DNA of 64,000 nt. Source: Lithospermum erythrorhizon. Taxonomy: Eukaryota; Streptophyta; Magnoliopsida; Boraginales; Boraginaceae. Below, piece after piece: positions 48,901-60,700 of this stretch. The translations under genes were made by a program, and so were the position numbers. Within the stretch, counting starts at the first letter, position 1, and each line of letters opens with the position of its first letter. The notes under the pieces were generated by a model that saw only the letters and a list, made by a program, of their open reading frames with translations, ran no database searches and was not told where the DNA came from. The stretch is taken from assembly GCA_019722365.1 (NCBI GenBank), contig JADFUC010000122.1, forward strand, positions 1 through 64,000, given 5' to 3'.

Positions 48901-50279
48901 GGCATTACGGTTTATTCCATCCGCGACTCCAGAAAACAATTCTTCGTCATCGTCAGGGAGAAGATCTCCTATTGTCTGGGCCTCAAGTTCTTTAAGGCAT
49001 TCAAAAGGCTCTTCATCCTCATGAGGTTCGGCGGCACCAACAGAGTGTCCAAAAAGGGCATTTGTTGATGATAATCGCACTGAGAGTTAGAACACAAAAA
49101 CAAATCCTTTTTTGAGAGTTCACGTACGAAATATGTAACAGGAAGCTACTAGTAAGAGTGGAAAGTGGTAACATCAAGAGGAAGACCAGTTACCACAAAA
49201 GCTAACATATAGATACGAAAATGTGTAAACACTAGTTGCAGAGGAACCATGGTTACATACATTTTCGAGAAAATAACTCAGATAATGAACTAGAAAAGAG
49301 GCCATTCTCGTATGGAGCCGACGTGAAGTTAACTTTATCTCCTTCTGTATTGTAGGATGCAGAACCAATAATGTGTTGGAAACCTCTTGGCAAGGACATG
49401 CTAGCACCTTTTTCTGATATAGATGTAAACCTCTCGGAGGAAGGATTGGCTCTCTGATCCCGACTAAGATAAAAATCTTGGGGTGCAAAACCATTTCTAA
49501 TATGAGAATTCATTAAGATATCTTTCTCAAGAGGAGATGCAGCAAACTGTGATAATAGTCCATTGGATTTTGTACCTAAGATGAGAATTGCATATGATTA
49601 AATAATAATAACTTGCACAACAGCTTTGATAGGCTAACATCAATAAAAAATCCAAAGAAAAAAGCGACTGCAAAAGATATCGTGTAGTCATGGTCCCATG
49701 TTATATCATCTATTTTGCATAGTTTGATAGCACACCTCCGGTACTAGACTACCAATAATCGGTGAAATTTTAACCATGCATCAAATTATCTAATGCATAA
49801 TATCATATAAATCACATCTCCATAGAAGTTTATGCAGCAAAGCTAAATTCTCCGGTACTAGACTACCAACAAAAGTAACCTTGATTGAGGATAGTAGCTA
49901 TACACTTAGACAACGAAAGTTCATTCTAGTTTCAAGGTGTTCTGATCTACATCGTTCCAAATATTTCAAGAATTTACTTTGCATATATAGAATCCAACTG
50001 GATATACAAAGTTCAAGACATGGAGTTCAATTGACTGAGACGCAGCACCACTCACCATAAACCTGGTTCACTGCATTGGTCTTCCAGAAACCATCTTGTC
50101 TCTATCAACAGAAGAAAACAATGAATCAATTGAACAGAGTTATTGGTATTACAAGCGAGCACAAGAAGCGTGAAATAATTCAAAATTAAAACATAAAGTA
50201 TTGCAGTGACCAATACCTCATCGTGGATAAAATGCTCGTCATTATATGATGATGGAGAATCCATTGTTTCAGATAGCAT
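45939..50279 (-). pseudogene. MEI2-like RNA-binding protein gene, multiply disrupted
   Basis: Exons recognised on the minus strand: 50279–50217, 50101–50056, 49575–49261, 49079–48672, 48617–48460, 48361–48251, 48171–48024, 47758–47661, 47578–47192, 46991–~46850, 46606–46522, 46427–46359 and 46244–45939. They correspond to the plant MEI2-like (AML/TEL relatives) family: N-terminal DEELFSGVADGINRNARLIN, RRM1, RRM2 (NQGTLEVFNMDSSVSND, then SHKFIEFYDVRAAKGALRAL), and RRM3 with NKCNVGYAFINMTEPTLIVP and ASLAYARIQGKVALISHF. Lesions: about two bases lost near 48704–48708 in RRM1; one base lost and a TGA (48574–48576) in the next exon; one base lost near 48042 after RRM2; and the long stretch leading into RRM3, including its first strand, is missing between 46850 and 46607. 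Splice sites are nearly all preserved. Intact homologues bind meiosis- and meristem-linked RNAs. Best read as a pseudogene, recently decayed. Confidence 0.8.
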
Positions 50280-50389
50280 AGCTTGGTATCTTGAAACGCT
50301 AGAAATCCCGAAAAGATCCTTTCTTTAGCTTCAAACAGAATGCATATACATGGAATTCTCAGGCTGAAAGAAGAAAAAAAGTCTGCCAA

Positions 50390-51912
50390 GTTAAATCTGC
50401 AAAGGAGTTGAAGAGTTCATTATATAATACTCCGTAGAAGATTAATCTTGAAAGCAAAACAATAAAACTAGGAGGAAATCCTACGTTATGGTACATGACA
50501 ATTATTAACATGTATGCTCTAACCTAGTTCAGCGAATATGAGTACGCCCGGAGATAAATTTTACAAGCAGTCTATTAAGCATGTCTCACTTGTTAGATTT
50601 CAAAATTCTGATATTCATCTTTTTATGTCTTAGAAATAAAATTAAGACTAGAAGATGTGCATTTAAGAAGCAAAAAAACAGCATCCATTCAAAATAACCT
50701 AATTAAATGAGAAAAAGTAAGTTGATCTAGTAAGTCAATAAATAGATCAGATAACCCTAAAAATAGCTTGTTATAATCACTTCAATCAAGTAGAAACTCA
50801 AAAATATTTACTAATCCCCTTGCAAAACAAGAAAGAAGTTAAAAACAAAAGGAGGGGGCAATTCAATGAACCAAATAGATCAATAAACACCAAGAAGCTC
50901 AGAGCTTTTCAACTCAAAATTCATGAATGAAAAACAAAAAAAGCCTAGATTTTTAACTCAGAAAAGCATAATTGGAGTAATAAATACTGAATTCACCATA
51001 AAGGTATCATATTGGAGTTTAAGCACATCTGATCAAACAATTTGAGACTCATATTTCAAATGCAGCTACTACAAAATCAAGAAAACATACCAAGCACCCA
51101 CCTTTTAGACTAAAGAATATGTACAACACTACAACCAGATAGCAAGTGAAAAATCTCAACTTTTTGCTGCTAAAATCAGAACCAAAGGTTGAAATGAGGA
51201 ATTGGGTATGGAGAGAAATGCAAGATGAATATAATTGCATAGAGAGAAGATAATAAACACCCCATAAAATATATTTATACACTATTCATTCCTACAAGAA
51301 AGCAAAATTAAGAATAAATTACAGTTGAAGGCAAGACAGAAAGGCAGATTGAACAAGAGATCTAGGTATCTATGCTTTGCAGTAACCTCCAAATCCACAT
51401 CAAACACCACCAAGAACAACCAAAACAACTTTGCTTTGATACCCTTTTTCCTTATATCAACAAAGACTCTTATCTTTTTCCTACATTACACCTTAACCAC
51501 TTGTATAAATTATCTCATTATTCAAATAATTTAACCATCACCCCCCCTCCCTCCACAACATAATTTCCTGATAAACCAAACCAACCACACCTAAGCCTTA
51601 TCCAGCTAAGCGGATGGCTATATAAATACGACTCATTCGACCCTATGTTGGGTCATCAACACGATTTCCTTATACACCAAACCAATTCTAAGCAAGACTT
51701 ATCCAATATGCCCAAACCAAACCTAGCAATCCTTATCCCACTAAGCAAGCATATATATATATATACATACATTTCCAGCTGGTCGATTATATGAATATGA
51801 CGTTTTCAACTGCTCGATTGTATGAATATGATGTTTCCTATGTTGAATCATCAACACAATTTCCTCATGCTAAATATATACTGCAGACAGTCATTTTGCA
51901 TAATTCTGAACT

Positions 51913-51943
<31 letters not shown>

Positions 51944-52050
51944 CTTCACTAAATAAATGAAAAAGGAAAATAAAATTTTAACATTTATTAAAAACAAAAA
52001 AGAAAATATAGGAGGGTATAAATAAATAAAAAGAAAATGAATAGAAAATG
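50390..52050. other. Probable leader intron and spacer of the MEI2-like locus
   Basis: No coding signal. A GA-rich microsatellite lies at about 51913–51942. This stretch would be spliced out if transcription starts near 52.17 kb (see next entry). Confidence 0.35.
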
Positions 52051-52205
52051 TACTGACCAAGATTGCTCCTCCTACAAAGGAGGAGAATGAAGAGCTTCTT
52101 GGATGAGAGAGAATTGAAAAAGCTTCTCTTCCTAAACTTGATATAAATCATGAGAGAAAGATAAAGGGCATGGGAAGTACCGAAATCATCATTTCTATAT
52201 AAAGA
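52050..52205 (-). promoter_or_regulatory. Putative promoter and first leader exon of the MEI2-like gene
   Basis: On the minus strand a TTATATAG box lies near 52196–52203. Downstream is a CT-rich leader (TTCTCTCTCATCCAAGAAGC) and a donor-like CTTG|GTCAGT at about 52057. Inferred only from motifs and distance to the first coding exon. Confidence 0.35.
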
Positions 52206-54080
52206 GTCGGATTAATTCATAATATACTTATAAAAATAAATATAAAAATTTACTATTTTGTATATTTATAAAAAGAAATGTAAAAACGTAGATGGAGCGA
52301 ACAACATAATTTTTAAAAAAGTAATTATAAATTTTGGACAAATATTTAATAGAATTTTTTTTAAAAAAATAGGGACGGTTCCTCCACTCGACATGGGCCA
52401 ACTATTTTTTATTTCTTAAAAAATGAAAGAAAAATTAATTATAGTTTAAAGTAATATTCCCTATTTGACTATATTATGAAAGTATAATTTAGTTTCATTA
52501 AAGATCATGACTTAAAGTATTGTTTAGTTACATAAAATATCTTAAACTTTAAAATAAATAATTTTTTATGATCTTTAAGTCTTTACAAAATATGGCAGAG
52601 AGTGTTATACAAAGTTTAAAAGAACATCAAATCACTTTTTTTCCTCCATGAATTATGAATTTACGTAGAGAAAAAAAAATGATTAAGAAAAACGAACTTG
52701 GTGTTTTTTTCCTCCATCAAATCTCTTTTTTTTCCTCCACATAACATGCTACTATATGCATGCAATTTGTATGTAATGTATAAGTGCATATCAATATATC
52801 ATCTTCATCCTCATCATATCTATCTACTCTCAATTTACTCACTCACGATTTATGAGTATTATAGTCCTATTACTCCTATATATTCTTCACATGCCTCTTT
52901 TATTTTCTCTTTGTATTTTTTGTAATTGTTTACATAAACCATTATTACTTACATCATCAATTTGAGATTGTTTCGAACATATTTCACAAACAAAAATTTT
53001 CCTTCATATTTTTTTTAATTAATTTGGTAAAGAGAAAGAGAAAAAAAGGATTTTTTATTTAGTAAATTAATTTTTAAATTAAAGGATGGAGGAAGTATTA
53101 AATACTCCTTGCGTTCCCTTTAATTGTCTTTATAGGTCAATTTTTTATTTTAAATTTATATTTTTAATGTATTTTTTATCTAATTTTTCTTATTAATTAT
53201 CAATCAATTAATAATATAGTTTTAATTAGTTATCATTTTATATTTTCAATATAATTTTTGATTATTTTTCATTTTTTTAATTTATATGCAAATGAATGGT
53301 AGGCAATAAAAGGAAGCATAAGGAGTATTAACAAAGGAAGTAGGGGTGAGGGTCTCGGGCCACCATGATTCTCTTCTAGGATTTTGAGGCTCAAGAATAT
53401 GTGGGAGTTGTATTTAATTAAATAAAATTAGACTATTTGCCACGTGTGGAACAATGAATGGTTTGTGTACTTTTGCCTTCAACCTATCAACTCTGACAGT
53501 GCGTCTGACGAATCCCTATTTATAAGGCTATCTCTGATATTTAATAGCTTTCAGCCAGCACTCTTTTTGATTTTATTGGCTCAGCATCATCTTACTGCTG
53601 CTTTTCCACATAATAATTGTGGCTATTTCCAGAATTTTACCTTCTGATGTTGGTTGTTTAATAAAATTGACCACTGCCCATACTTTTATCTAATATTCTT
53701 ATTTACTTATATTTTATATTTTTATGATTAAATAATTATAAAATTATCATTTATAATTAAATAAGAATAATTAACAAATAAATAAATTATTTTTGATTTT
53801 TTTAAAAACAAAAATTATATAAATATTTATTTAAATAATTTTTTAATCTCATATTTTTAATTAATTTTTTATAAAATAAGAAAGCACTTAAGAATTGAAA
53901 ATAATAACTATTAAAACAAAGAAAAGTTAAATAATCAAATGTAGTACAATAAGCCGAATCACGGTAAAACTAATGAAATACAAATAACCACACGTCTGAT
54001 ATGTCGATCCTGCTTCTGTCCTTTATTAAGACACATAATAAGACTCTTAAAAAATATTTAATCCTGAAACATTCCAACTT
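52206..54080. other. AT-rich intergenic region
   Basis: Strongly AT-rich, with one MITE at 53103–53327. No gene seen; the short plus-strand frames at 52698–52925 and 53444–53647 have no family resemblance. Confidence 0.45.
53103..53327. mobile_element. Stowaway-like MITE
   Basis: The left end TACTCCTTGCGTTCCCTTTA and the inverted right end TACTCCTTATGCTTCCTTTT form terminal inverted repeats, with TA at each end. About 225 bases, non-coding. AGGATGGAGGAAGTATT just upstream at 53082 looks like the right end of another, eroded copy. Confidence 0.65.
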
Positions 54081-54096
54081 TGCGTATAGCGATTGA

Positions 54097-55326
54097 CTAG
54101 ATCCTGTTGTAATTAAATTGATGTACATTTGCATCATGCGATTCGGATCTTACGCAGCGCATGATTTGCAAATCGGTATCACTTTCGATCGAAATGGTTG
54201 TGGTGCTTGAGACCAACTGCACCGCGTGGTCATAATCGTTCGATGTTGAGCATACGTATCGTTCGTCCTCAGCAATCATATTATGTAATATGATACATGA
54301 TACCGTGATGCTAGCCAAATCGTTTATGTTCCTTGTCCCAGGCCGACTTCGCGAATGATTTTTAAATCGAGCTTGAAGCGCACTCAAATGCCACGTTCGA
54401 TGTCCTTACGACATCCTCACGATATTTTGCAAACAACTTATCTGGTTCACTCACGAGGAAGTCTAATTGATTTGTGAAGTTGGATAAGAAGGTAGATACA
54501 TCGATAGATAGTACGCCATATCATAAGGTCGTTGATTCACAAAGTTCACTCTTGGTGTATTTTCTTGTTGAATCATCAGCAATGTTGACTTTGTCTAAAC
54601 GTTTATATCATTGATGTGCAGGACGTCAAAAAAATAAATGCGAATCAATGCATCGTGAGAGGCAACTACTTCAAGAATAACGGTGGTGGTTTCACTTTAT
54701 CCTACAGTAAATTGACCTTCCGAAGTTGTAGGACAATTTTTCCATTCCATCGCAGTCGATACTCCCAGATCATTCCGGGAACCATCTGTAACATGCGGTA
54801 TTCTTTGCAGGTCATCTTCGTTTGGGCTCTCAAGTACACTTGCTCATATAATTGTATGATTCCTTTATAGAATCTACGTAAGCACTCAATCTTTGTAGTA
54901 CACAAATACGATATGTTAAATACACGCGTCGGCCCGAGGAGCGCGTATGCTAACATTCGCGTGGGCGTGGTACATTTGGCAAGTGGCGATATGCGCTTCT
55001 TTTCACTGACATCAACCCTTTGGGTGGAAATGCTTTGTCAATATTTGAGAGGTCCCCAGCGATTCGAAGAAAAAACATGTTTCGCATCCAAAATCGTCGT
55101 GAAAGATGGCACAAATCGTATGTTGGTTCGTTAGATGAGTAGATCAATCAATCTTTGGTTTCTTCTTGACATGATCTCTTTTCAAATATTTTCGAGTACT
55201 TCGAGATGCATTGTCTTCTGCAATTTTTGGATGAAGCTCAGTAAATTGAGAGAGGATGTACCTCTCCTCAAGTTCACATTGCTGTTTGTGAGCTTCGATA
55301 TCAAAAACAAAATCAAATGGATCCAT
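54097..55326 (-). pseudogene. PIF/Harbinger transposase (HARBI1/ALP1-like), broken
   Basis: The start MDPFDFVFDIEAHKQQCELE lies at 55326. Pieces in other frames follow at 54956–54702, and the C-terminal part (54387–54097) contains RNINDLASITVSCIILHNMI and AEDERY, the 'SCIILHNMIIEDE' signature of plant transposon proteins of the HARBI1 family. Several frameshifts separate the pieces. Confidence 0.75.
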
Positions 55327-55439
55327 TGAATTTCGTTTGACTTTTTTTTAAAAATAAGAATATGACTAGAAATGTGGTAGAAGTTTGGATGAGTTAGAGT
55401 AGAGGTATAAGCGGATACGTGTTTATAAAGAAGTTAGTG

Positions 55440-56275
55440 GTTGAAATCGTGGTTGAAGGCGAAATCAAGTTCGATTTAATTTCAGCGGATAAGACTCGAT
55501 TTCAACGTGCGGTTGAGATCGGCCAGTTTAGTACCGAATTAAATTCATTTAATTTAGGTGAATTTCAACGGATAGATCACATTTCAACGTGCGGTTGAGA
55601 TCGGCGGATGTCTTGAATGAAATTCATTTAATTGAGTTATTTCAAACGGATACAATCGATTTGAGCGTGCGGTTGAGATCGGCCAGTTGAAAACTGAATA
55701 AAGTCGATTAATTTTAGCGAATATGTCGATTTTAGCGGATAAGATCCCGATTTGATCGTGCGGTTGAGATAAAGCGGATTTGAATACGGGTAAATTCGAT
55801 TAATATTTAACGGATAAGATCGATTTGATAAATGCGGTTGAATCAGCCAGTTTGAATACCGAATTAAATTCGATTAATATTTAACGGATAAGATCGATTT
55901 GATGATGCGGTTGAGATCAACAGTTTGAATACCCGAATTAATTGATTAATAACGGATAAGATCGATTTGATCATGCGGTTGAGATCAGCCAGTTTGAATA
56001 CCGAACTAAATTCGGTTAATATTTAACGGATAAGATCGATTTGATCATACGGTTGAGATCATGATTTGAATGCCAATTAAATTGATTAATACTTAACGGA
56101 TAAGATGCGATGATTTGAATATGCAGTTGAATCGGCGGACTTGAATATCGGGTAAATTGATTGTCTTAACGGATGAATCACGATTTGATCGTGCGGTTGA
56201 GATCAACGGATTTGAATACCCGAATTAAATTCATTTAATTTTAACGGATAAGATGTGATTTTATTCCAGCGCCCA
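55440..56275. repeat. Minisatellite, about ten copies of a ~75-bp unit
   Basis: Units share TTAACGGATAAGATCGATTT, then GATCATGCGGTTGAGATCAG, then TTTGAATACCGAATTAAATT. GCGGTTGA or a near match occurs near 55511, 55584, 55667, 55759, 55836, 55906, 55975, 56050, 56120 and 56199. Unit spacing is about 70–90 bases. It separates the two genes of the PIF element. Confidence 0.85.
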
Positions 56276-56399
56276 AGCAATTTTATCGTAGTAGAAAAAA
56301 CACAACAACATTGCACAACACACATGAAAACACAAAACATACACGAAAGACTAAACAACACACATGAAGGCTGCAACACACACGCATCATAGTAGAAGA

Positions 56400-57518
56400 C
56401 AAAGCGTTGGCCGGACTAATCATTTTCAAACAATTCGAGCCTCAGCTTATCTCCAAAAATTTGGTAGCTCTGCTCATCAGATGCTCTTCCTTAGCCATAA
56501 ACATTTAAAATCTTGCTGCTTTGATGATCTCTTCTTGTTGTTGTGTGGCTAATATGTCCGTTCTTTGAACTCTTTTGTCCTTAAAATTTCATTTAAATTC
56601 ATTCCACTGCTCGGTTTCCAGCCCTTTGCCCTTCTTTTTACCTTTTTTTCTTAGTTGCGTCCCTTCCCATTGGGCAAGCAATGGATTCAATAGTGTTTGA
56701 GTTACGGCATCCCGATCTCGCGTCTCTTTCTTGGATCATTTGCTACCCGGATCAATATTTACTCGGCGACTTCCGTACATTGGTTGATCTGCGTCACCAT
56801 TTGCCATTCCGACATCAAATTAAAGTTAGCATTCTTACCACTTTTATATAGTTCATGTGCTTTGCGATATATTATTCTCCGACCGCCCCGTTTTTGTTTT
56901 CATACGCTTAGCGTTATCATAAGCTGTCCATTTGCTTAATATTTTGTTGATGTAGTTGAAATAATTTACGCGAGGCGGTACCATCGCCGCAGTCTCGAAG
57001 GAACAATGTTCATTACGATGTCAACAATTTTACCCCCGATATCTTCACTTTTTCGATTTGATCCAGCAGCGGCTATGCGTTCCATATTTGATCGACCCTT
57101 TAAGTAGCACGAATTTTGTTAGGTGGTCCGTTTGGGGCATTTCTTTTCGGCGTTGCTTTCGAACCTTCCCAAACTGGACTATCTTCATTAGCACCGCTCG
57201 TAGTACCAAGTGACATTTGTGTTGGAAATCACGAGGAACCTGTTCTTTCGATATTTGGAGACATTTCATTTCTCGGTGGCATGTAAGGATTATAACAAGG
57301 TGGTTGAGGAAATATTGCATCATATAGTGCCAATAGGGATGATAATTCGGTACAGGCATATTGAAGTGGGCAAATTTGGGTGGAAATCAAAATTTGGGAT
57401 ATTTTGAGGGCGTGGTTGATTGCGAATTGATTATCAAATTGATAATTCTGGGATTTTGATAGCTAAAAGGGTAATTAGGCGACTTTTGATTATTGAAATC
57501 ATTATTATTAGGATCCAT
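56400..57518 (-). pseudogene. PIF/Harbinger ORF1 (Myb/SANT-type, NAM-associated style), broken
   Basis: The frame starts MDPNNNDFNNQKSPNYP at 57518, the Asn-rich start common to ORF1 of plant PIF elements. Pieces such as NEMSP and KRNAPNGPPNKIRAT follow in other frames down to about 57100, and the Gln/Lys-rich C-terminal part can be traced weakly to about 56400. The protein normally helps the transposase bind DNA. Many frameshifts. Confidence 0.6.
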
Positions 57519-57599
57519 TTCACTAAAAACAAGAGTTTAGTAAAAGATAATATAATAATTATATTGAAAAAAGGTGATTTTTTTTATGTCCAAATTGAA

Positions 57600-59030
57600 T
57601 GAGAGTGGTCTCTATTTATAGAGAAAAAAAATGATGAATTTTGGTAAAAAAAAAATTTAAAAAAAAATTAATTTGATATCAAATAATTGATCCGAAATAA
57701 TTGAGATGGGATAAAAAATCAGAAAATCAAACCAGCCAATCAGCGACAAATTAGTACACATTATCTCTCCTCGGCATCACTTCGCCCTCCAGCGCGCTTG
57801 TCGCGTGCGGGTTTCTGTATGTGGCTTATTTCTTATTTCTAGCAGGCGACGTGTCATGCGTGTGCCTGACGATTGACGGCAAAAAAATTAAGATTTAATC
57901 GCATCGACTTTTTAATTATTTCAGCAGCAAAAAACTCTGTACCAACTTTTTTGACATATTTAATCCCTCATTCAACACCCCCGTTGTTCTTGGTCTAATA
58001 TTATACAAATTCCATTCACAGGTAAATGTTATTGAGATCGAAAACAACCAGTATACATTTGTCTTTTTTGTTAATGACCATACCTGTTTTGTTTGAGTAA
58101 ATCCAGATCAAAAACAAATAATTAACACTCTTCTAAAAGGTTGAAATTTTATTTAAGTTACGTTACCCATGTTCTTAAGCTATCGTAGGAGATAAATCGT
58201 TAGGATGTACCTGTTGATCGAGGCGCTTGAGCTTCGCTTTAAACTTTAATGAGATTAACTACTGTGACAGACATATCCAGCTAAGTCTTTGGTAACTTAG
58301 CCGAGCTCAGCTCTCAGTTAGTATGCCAGGAAGCATAATTAGCACTTTTCGAGACTACACACATGAGCAGCATGGGATAGCTACTTGGTTGTATGTTTAA
58401 CATTTTTTATTGAGTATTTTTTATACGCTGACCATTATTCCTTAGACTTTACATACAGCCGGGACATAACTTAAGCATTAAAGAGGTTGAGTGCTAGAGT
58501 ACCCGATGGGCAGGCTACAAACATGTGATAGCATGTTCCTCGATAGAACGGGGTCTCACCCCACTTGGGAAGCCCACAACTTTGAGCCCTTATAATAAAA
58601 AATATTTTTTTTTTAAAATAAGAGAAAGTCAAACCGTGAAAAGAAAATGAACAAATTCACTAATTCGGCTACTCTGCACGTCGTATATGCAATTACATTC
58701 TCAATACCCATTAGGCCATTACCCAATTATCAAAACTCATATAATTATTGAATTTAAAATTGAATCAATTATTCAATTTCTCATCATTCATCAATTGAAT
58801 GTTGATGTAAGTACATAATTAAAGGTATAATTTCTCTTTTCTTCCCTCGATTTGAATTTTTATTTGTGGTATTTTCTTGATTTTATAAATTTATGAATAA
58901 CTATGATATATTAAATTTTATGATGCTAACAATAGTGCATTCATTTTTCTTATTAGGAGGAAGAATTAATTAAGTGTTAAATTATTTGAAGAAAAAAATC
59001 TCGAGTTAATTTCTATCCATAAATTCATAA
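57600..59030. other. Intergenic between two transposons, no gene seen
   Basis: Likely contains the outer end of the PIF element (a GC-rich patch at about 57740–57850) and the 5' end of the hAT. No coding or RNA signal. A (T/A)-rich tract lies at 58590–58620. Confidence 0.4.
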
Positions 59031-59184
59031 TCTAGCATTTATTAAATGTTTAAGCGCTCAGTTATCTTTGCACAGAAGCAGAAAATAAAATTAGGATATA
59101 AGCGTAAGAAAAAAGAGGTGAAGAGCTAGAAAATTCTCAAAGAACTTTGATAAGTTTTTTGTTAAAGCCTCAAGTTTCTCACGC

Positions 59185-59445
59185 TGTAGTGATAATATTG
59201 ATAATGATATGGTCAATGATGTTGATAATAATTGTAGTCAATAGTAGGCCTAACTTAAGAATGATGTTGATAATAGTATAGTCAATGATAGGCCTAACTT
59301 TAATGATGTTGATAATAAGTATTGTCAACGATGAACTCTTTCGAATGATGTTGATAATCTATTGTAGATGATAAGTCTAGCAGATAATCTTGATAATCAC
59401 ATTGTCGATGATGAACCTAACTCGAATGATGTTGATAATCTTATT
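59185..59445 (+). repeat. In-gene tandem repeat of the hAT N-terminus
   Basis: About five copies of a 50–60-base unit containing AATGATGTTGATAAT and TTGTCGATGATGAACCTAAC. In the open frame it encodes DVDN and VDDEPNSND repeats. Confidence 0.65.
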
Positions 59446-59749
59446 GATATATATGATCCAAGAAATTGGCATGCATTAGATTCTAAGATGATTGATCTCT
59501 TAGCGATTAAGGGTCCTAATAGATATTTGGCTATTAAGGAAGGTCCCAAGGACGAACTTGGAAGACGGTTTATATCTTCATGGTATACTAGAATTTTATC
59601 TAATGGAGAAACGATTGTGATAAGTGGCTTGTGTATTCAAAAAAAGCTTGATAAGGTGTTACGTTTTTTGTTGCAAACTATTTATATTCTATATCTAACT
59701 AGTTCTAGAATAACTATTGGTGTTTATATTCATATCTAACTAGTTCTAA

Positions 59750-60700
59750 ACTAATGGATGCAAATCGAGATACTATGGATTATACAAAAATAATAAATCT
59801 GAATTACAGTGTGCATCTTTCTTACGGAATAATATTTTAATGGCGTGAAAAATGAATGAGCTCGTATATACCCAAAGTAGGGTATCTCCAAGAGTATCCT
59901 TTTGATGAGTAACTGACTTCCATAAGATGCGTTTTCTTCCAGAATGATTAAGCGAGAAGCTGAGAGCAAAGATGGAGAGAGAAACTATTTTTCTTCCAAG
60001 GGAGGAGTAAGCCGAACTAGTGGTGGGGGAGAGGAAATATTCTTTGACTTCAAAGTCCCCAGGAATTTGAAAGTTCTTACCGAAAAGTGAAACTTATATG
60101 AAAGCGTCAAATGTCACTGCTTTTGAGAACATGGAGAGTTAATGAAAAAACTTTCTGGCCTCCTTTTAACATCTTAGTCATTAGAATATGTTGTAGGCGT
60201 TCTAGAATATTACAAACATTGTCACAAAAATAAAGCGCGTTAAGTGATAGAATATTCTAGAATTATTCTACAAAAGGAAGATTCCGGAAACCCCATCTCC
60301 TACCTATTATAGTCGAACCTAGGGGTGATTTCCAACAATTGAAAATCGCCCCAATGTTATCATATAGTTCCATTTTAAACCTCAAATGTTTCCTTCATGT
60401 TTCCTTTAAAAGCCCAGAAGTTATATTTATCAATGATATTATTCGGTTTACTATTTGTGTGACTTCTTAGAATGGTCTGACAATTGCAATATGAGGCAAT
60501 AACGATTATCATCTTAATATATAGATTATGGCGGACTGTAGTAAGCCATCATAATCCCTAATGTCGATACCGATAAATCATAAATGTCAGATATCTAACA
60601 ATGGCATCTAAATGACTTATAGTCTTGAATGTATAAATCAGACGAGCAATCAATTGTTCAACGAGCATTTTATGAGATCGATTTTCTCATAGTTCCAACA
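59750..60700 (-). mobile_element. LTR-like insert within the hAT remnant
   Basis: About 950 bases split the hAT coding similarity. On the minus strand TGTTGGAAATCACCCC begins at 60337, the usual start of a copia LTR, followed by LTR-like non-coding DNA with CTAGAATATTCTA phrases. A 17-base direct repeat ATATCTAACTAGTTCTA occurs at 59691–59707 and 59732–59748, near the left junction. The right end is uncertain. Confidence 0.45.

Larger units (their letters stand above)
54080..57600 (-). mobile_element. PIF/Harbinger DNA transposon, degenerate
   Basis: Two gene remnants lie on the minus strand in the order usual for plant PIF elements: a Myb/SANT-type ORF1 (57518 down to about 56400) and the DDE transposase (55326 down to 54097). 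Between them sits a ten-copy minisatellite. Terminal inverted repeats and the 3-base target duplication could not be fixed by eye. Neither reading frame is intact, so the element is not autonomous. Confidence 0.7.

Noticed and set aside
55440..56275. Possible CRISPR-like array
   Set aside because: The repeats are head-to-tail ~75-base units without unique spacers, inside a plant transposon; a minisatellite explains them.
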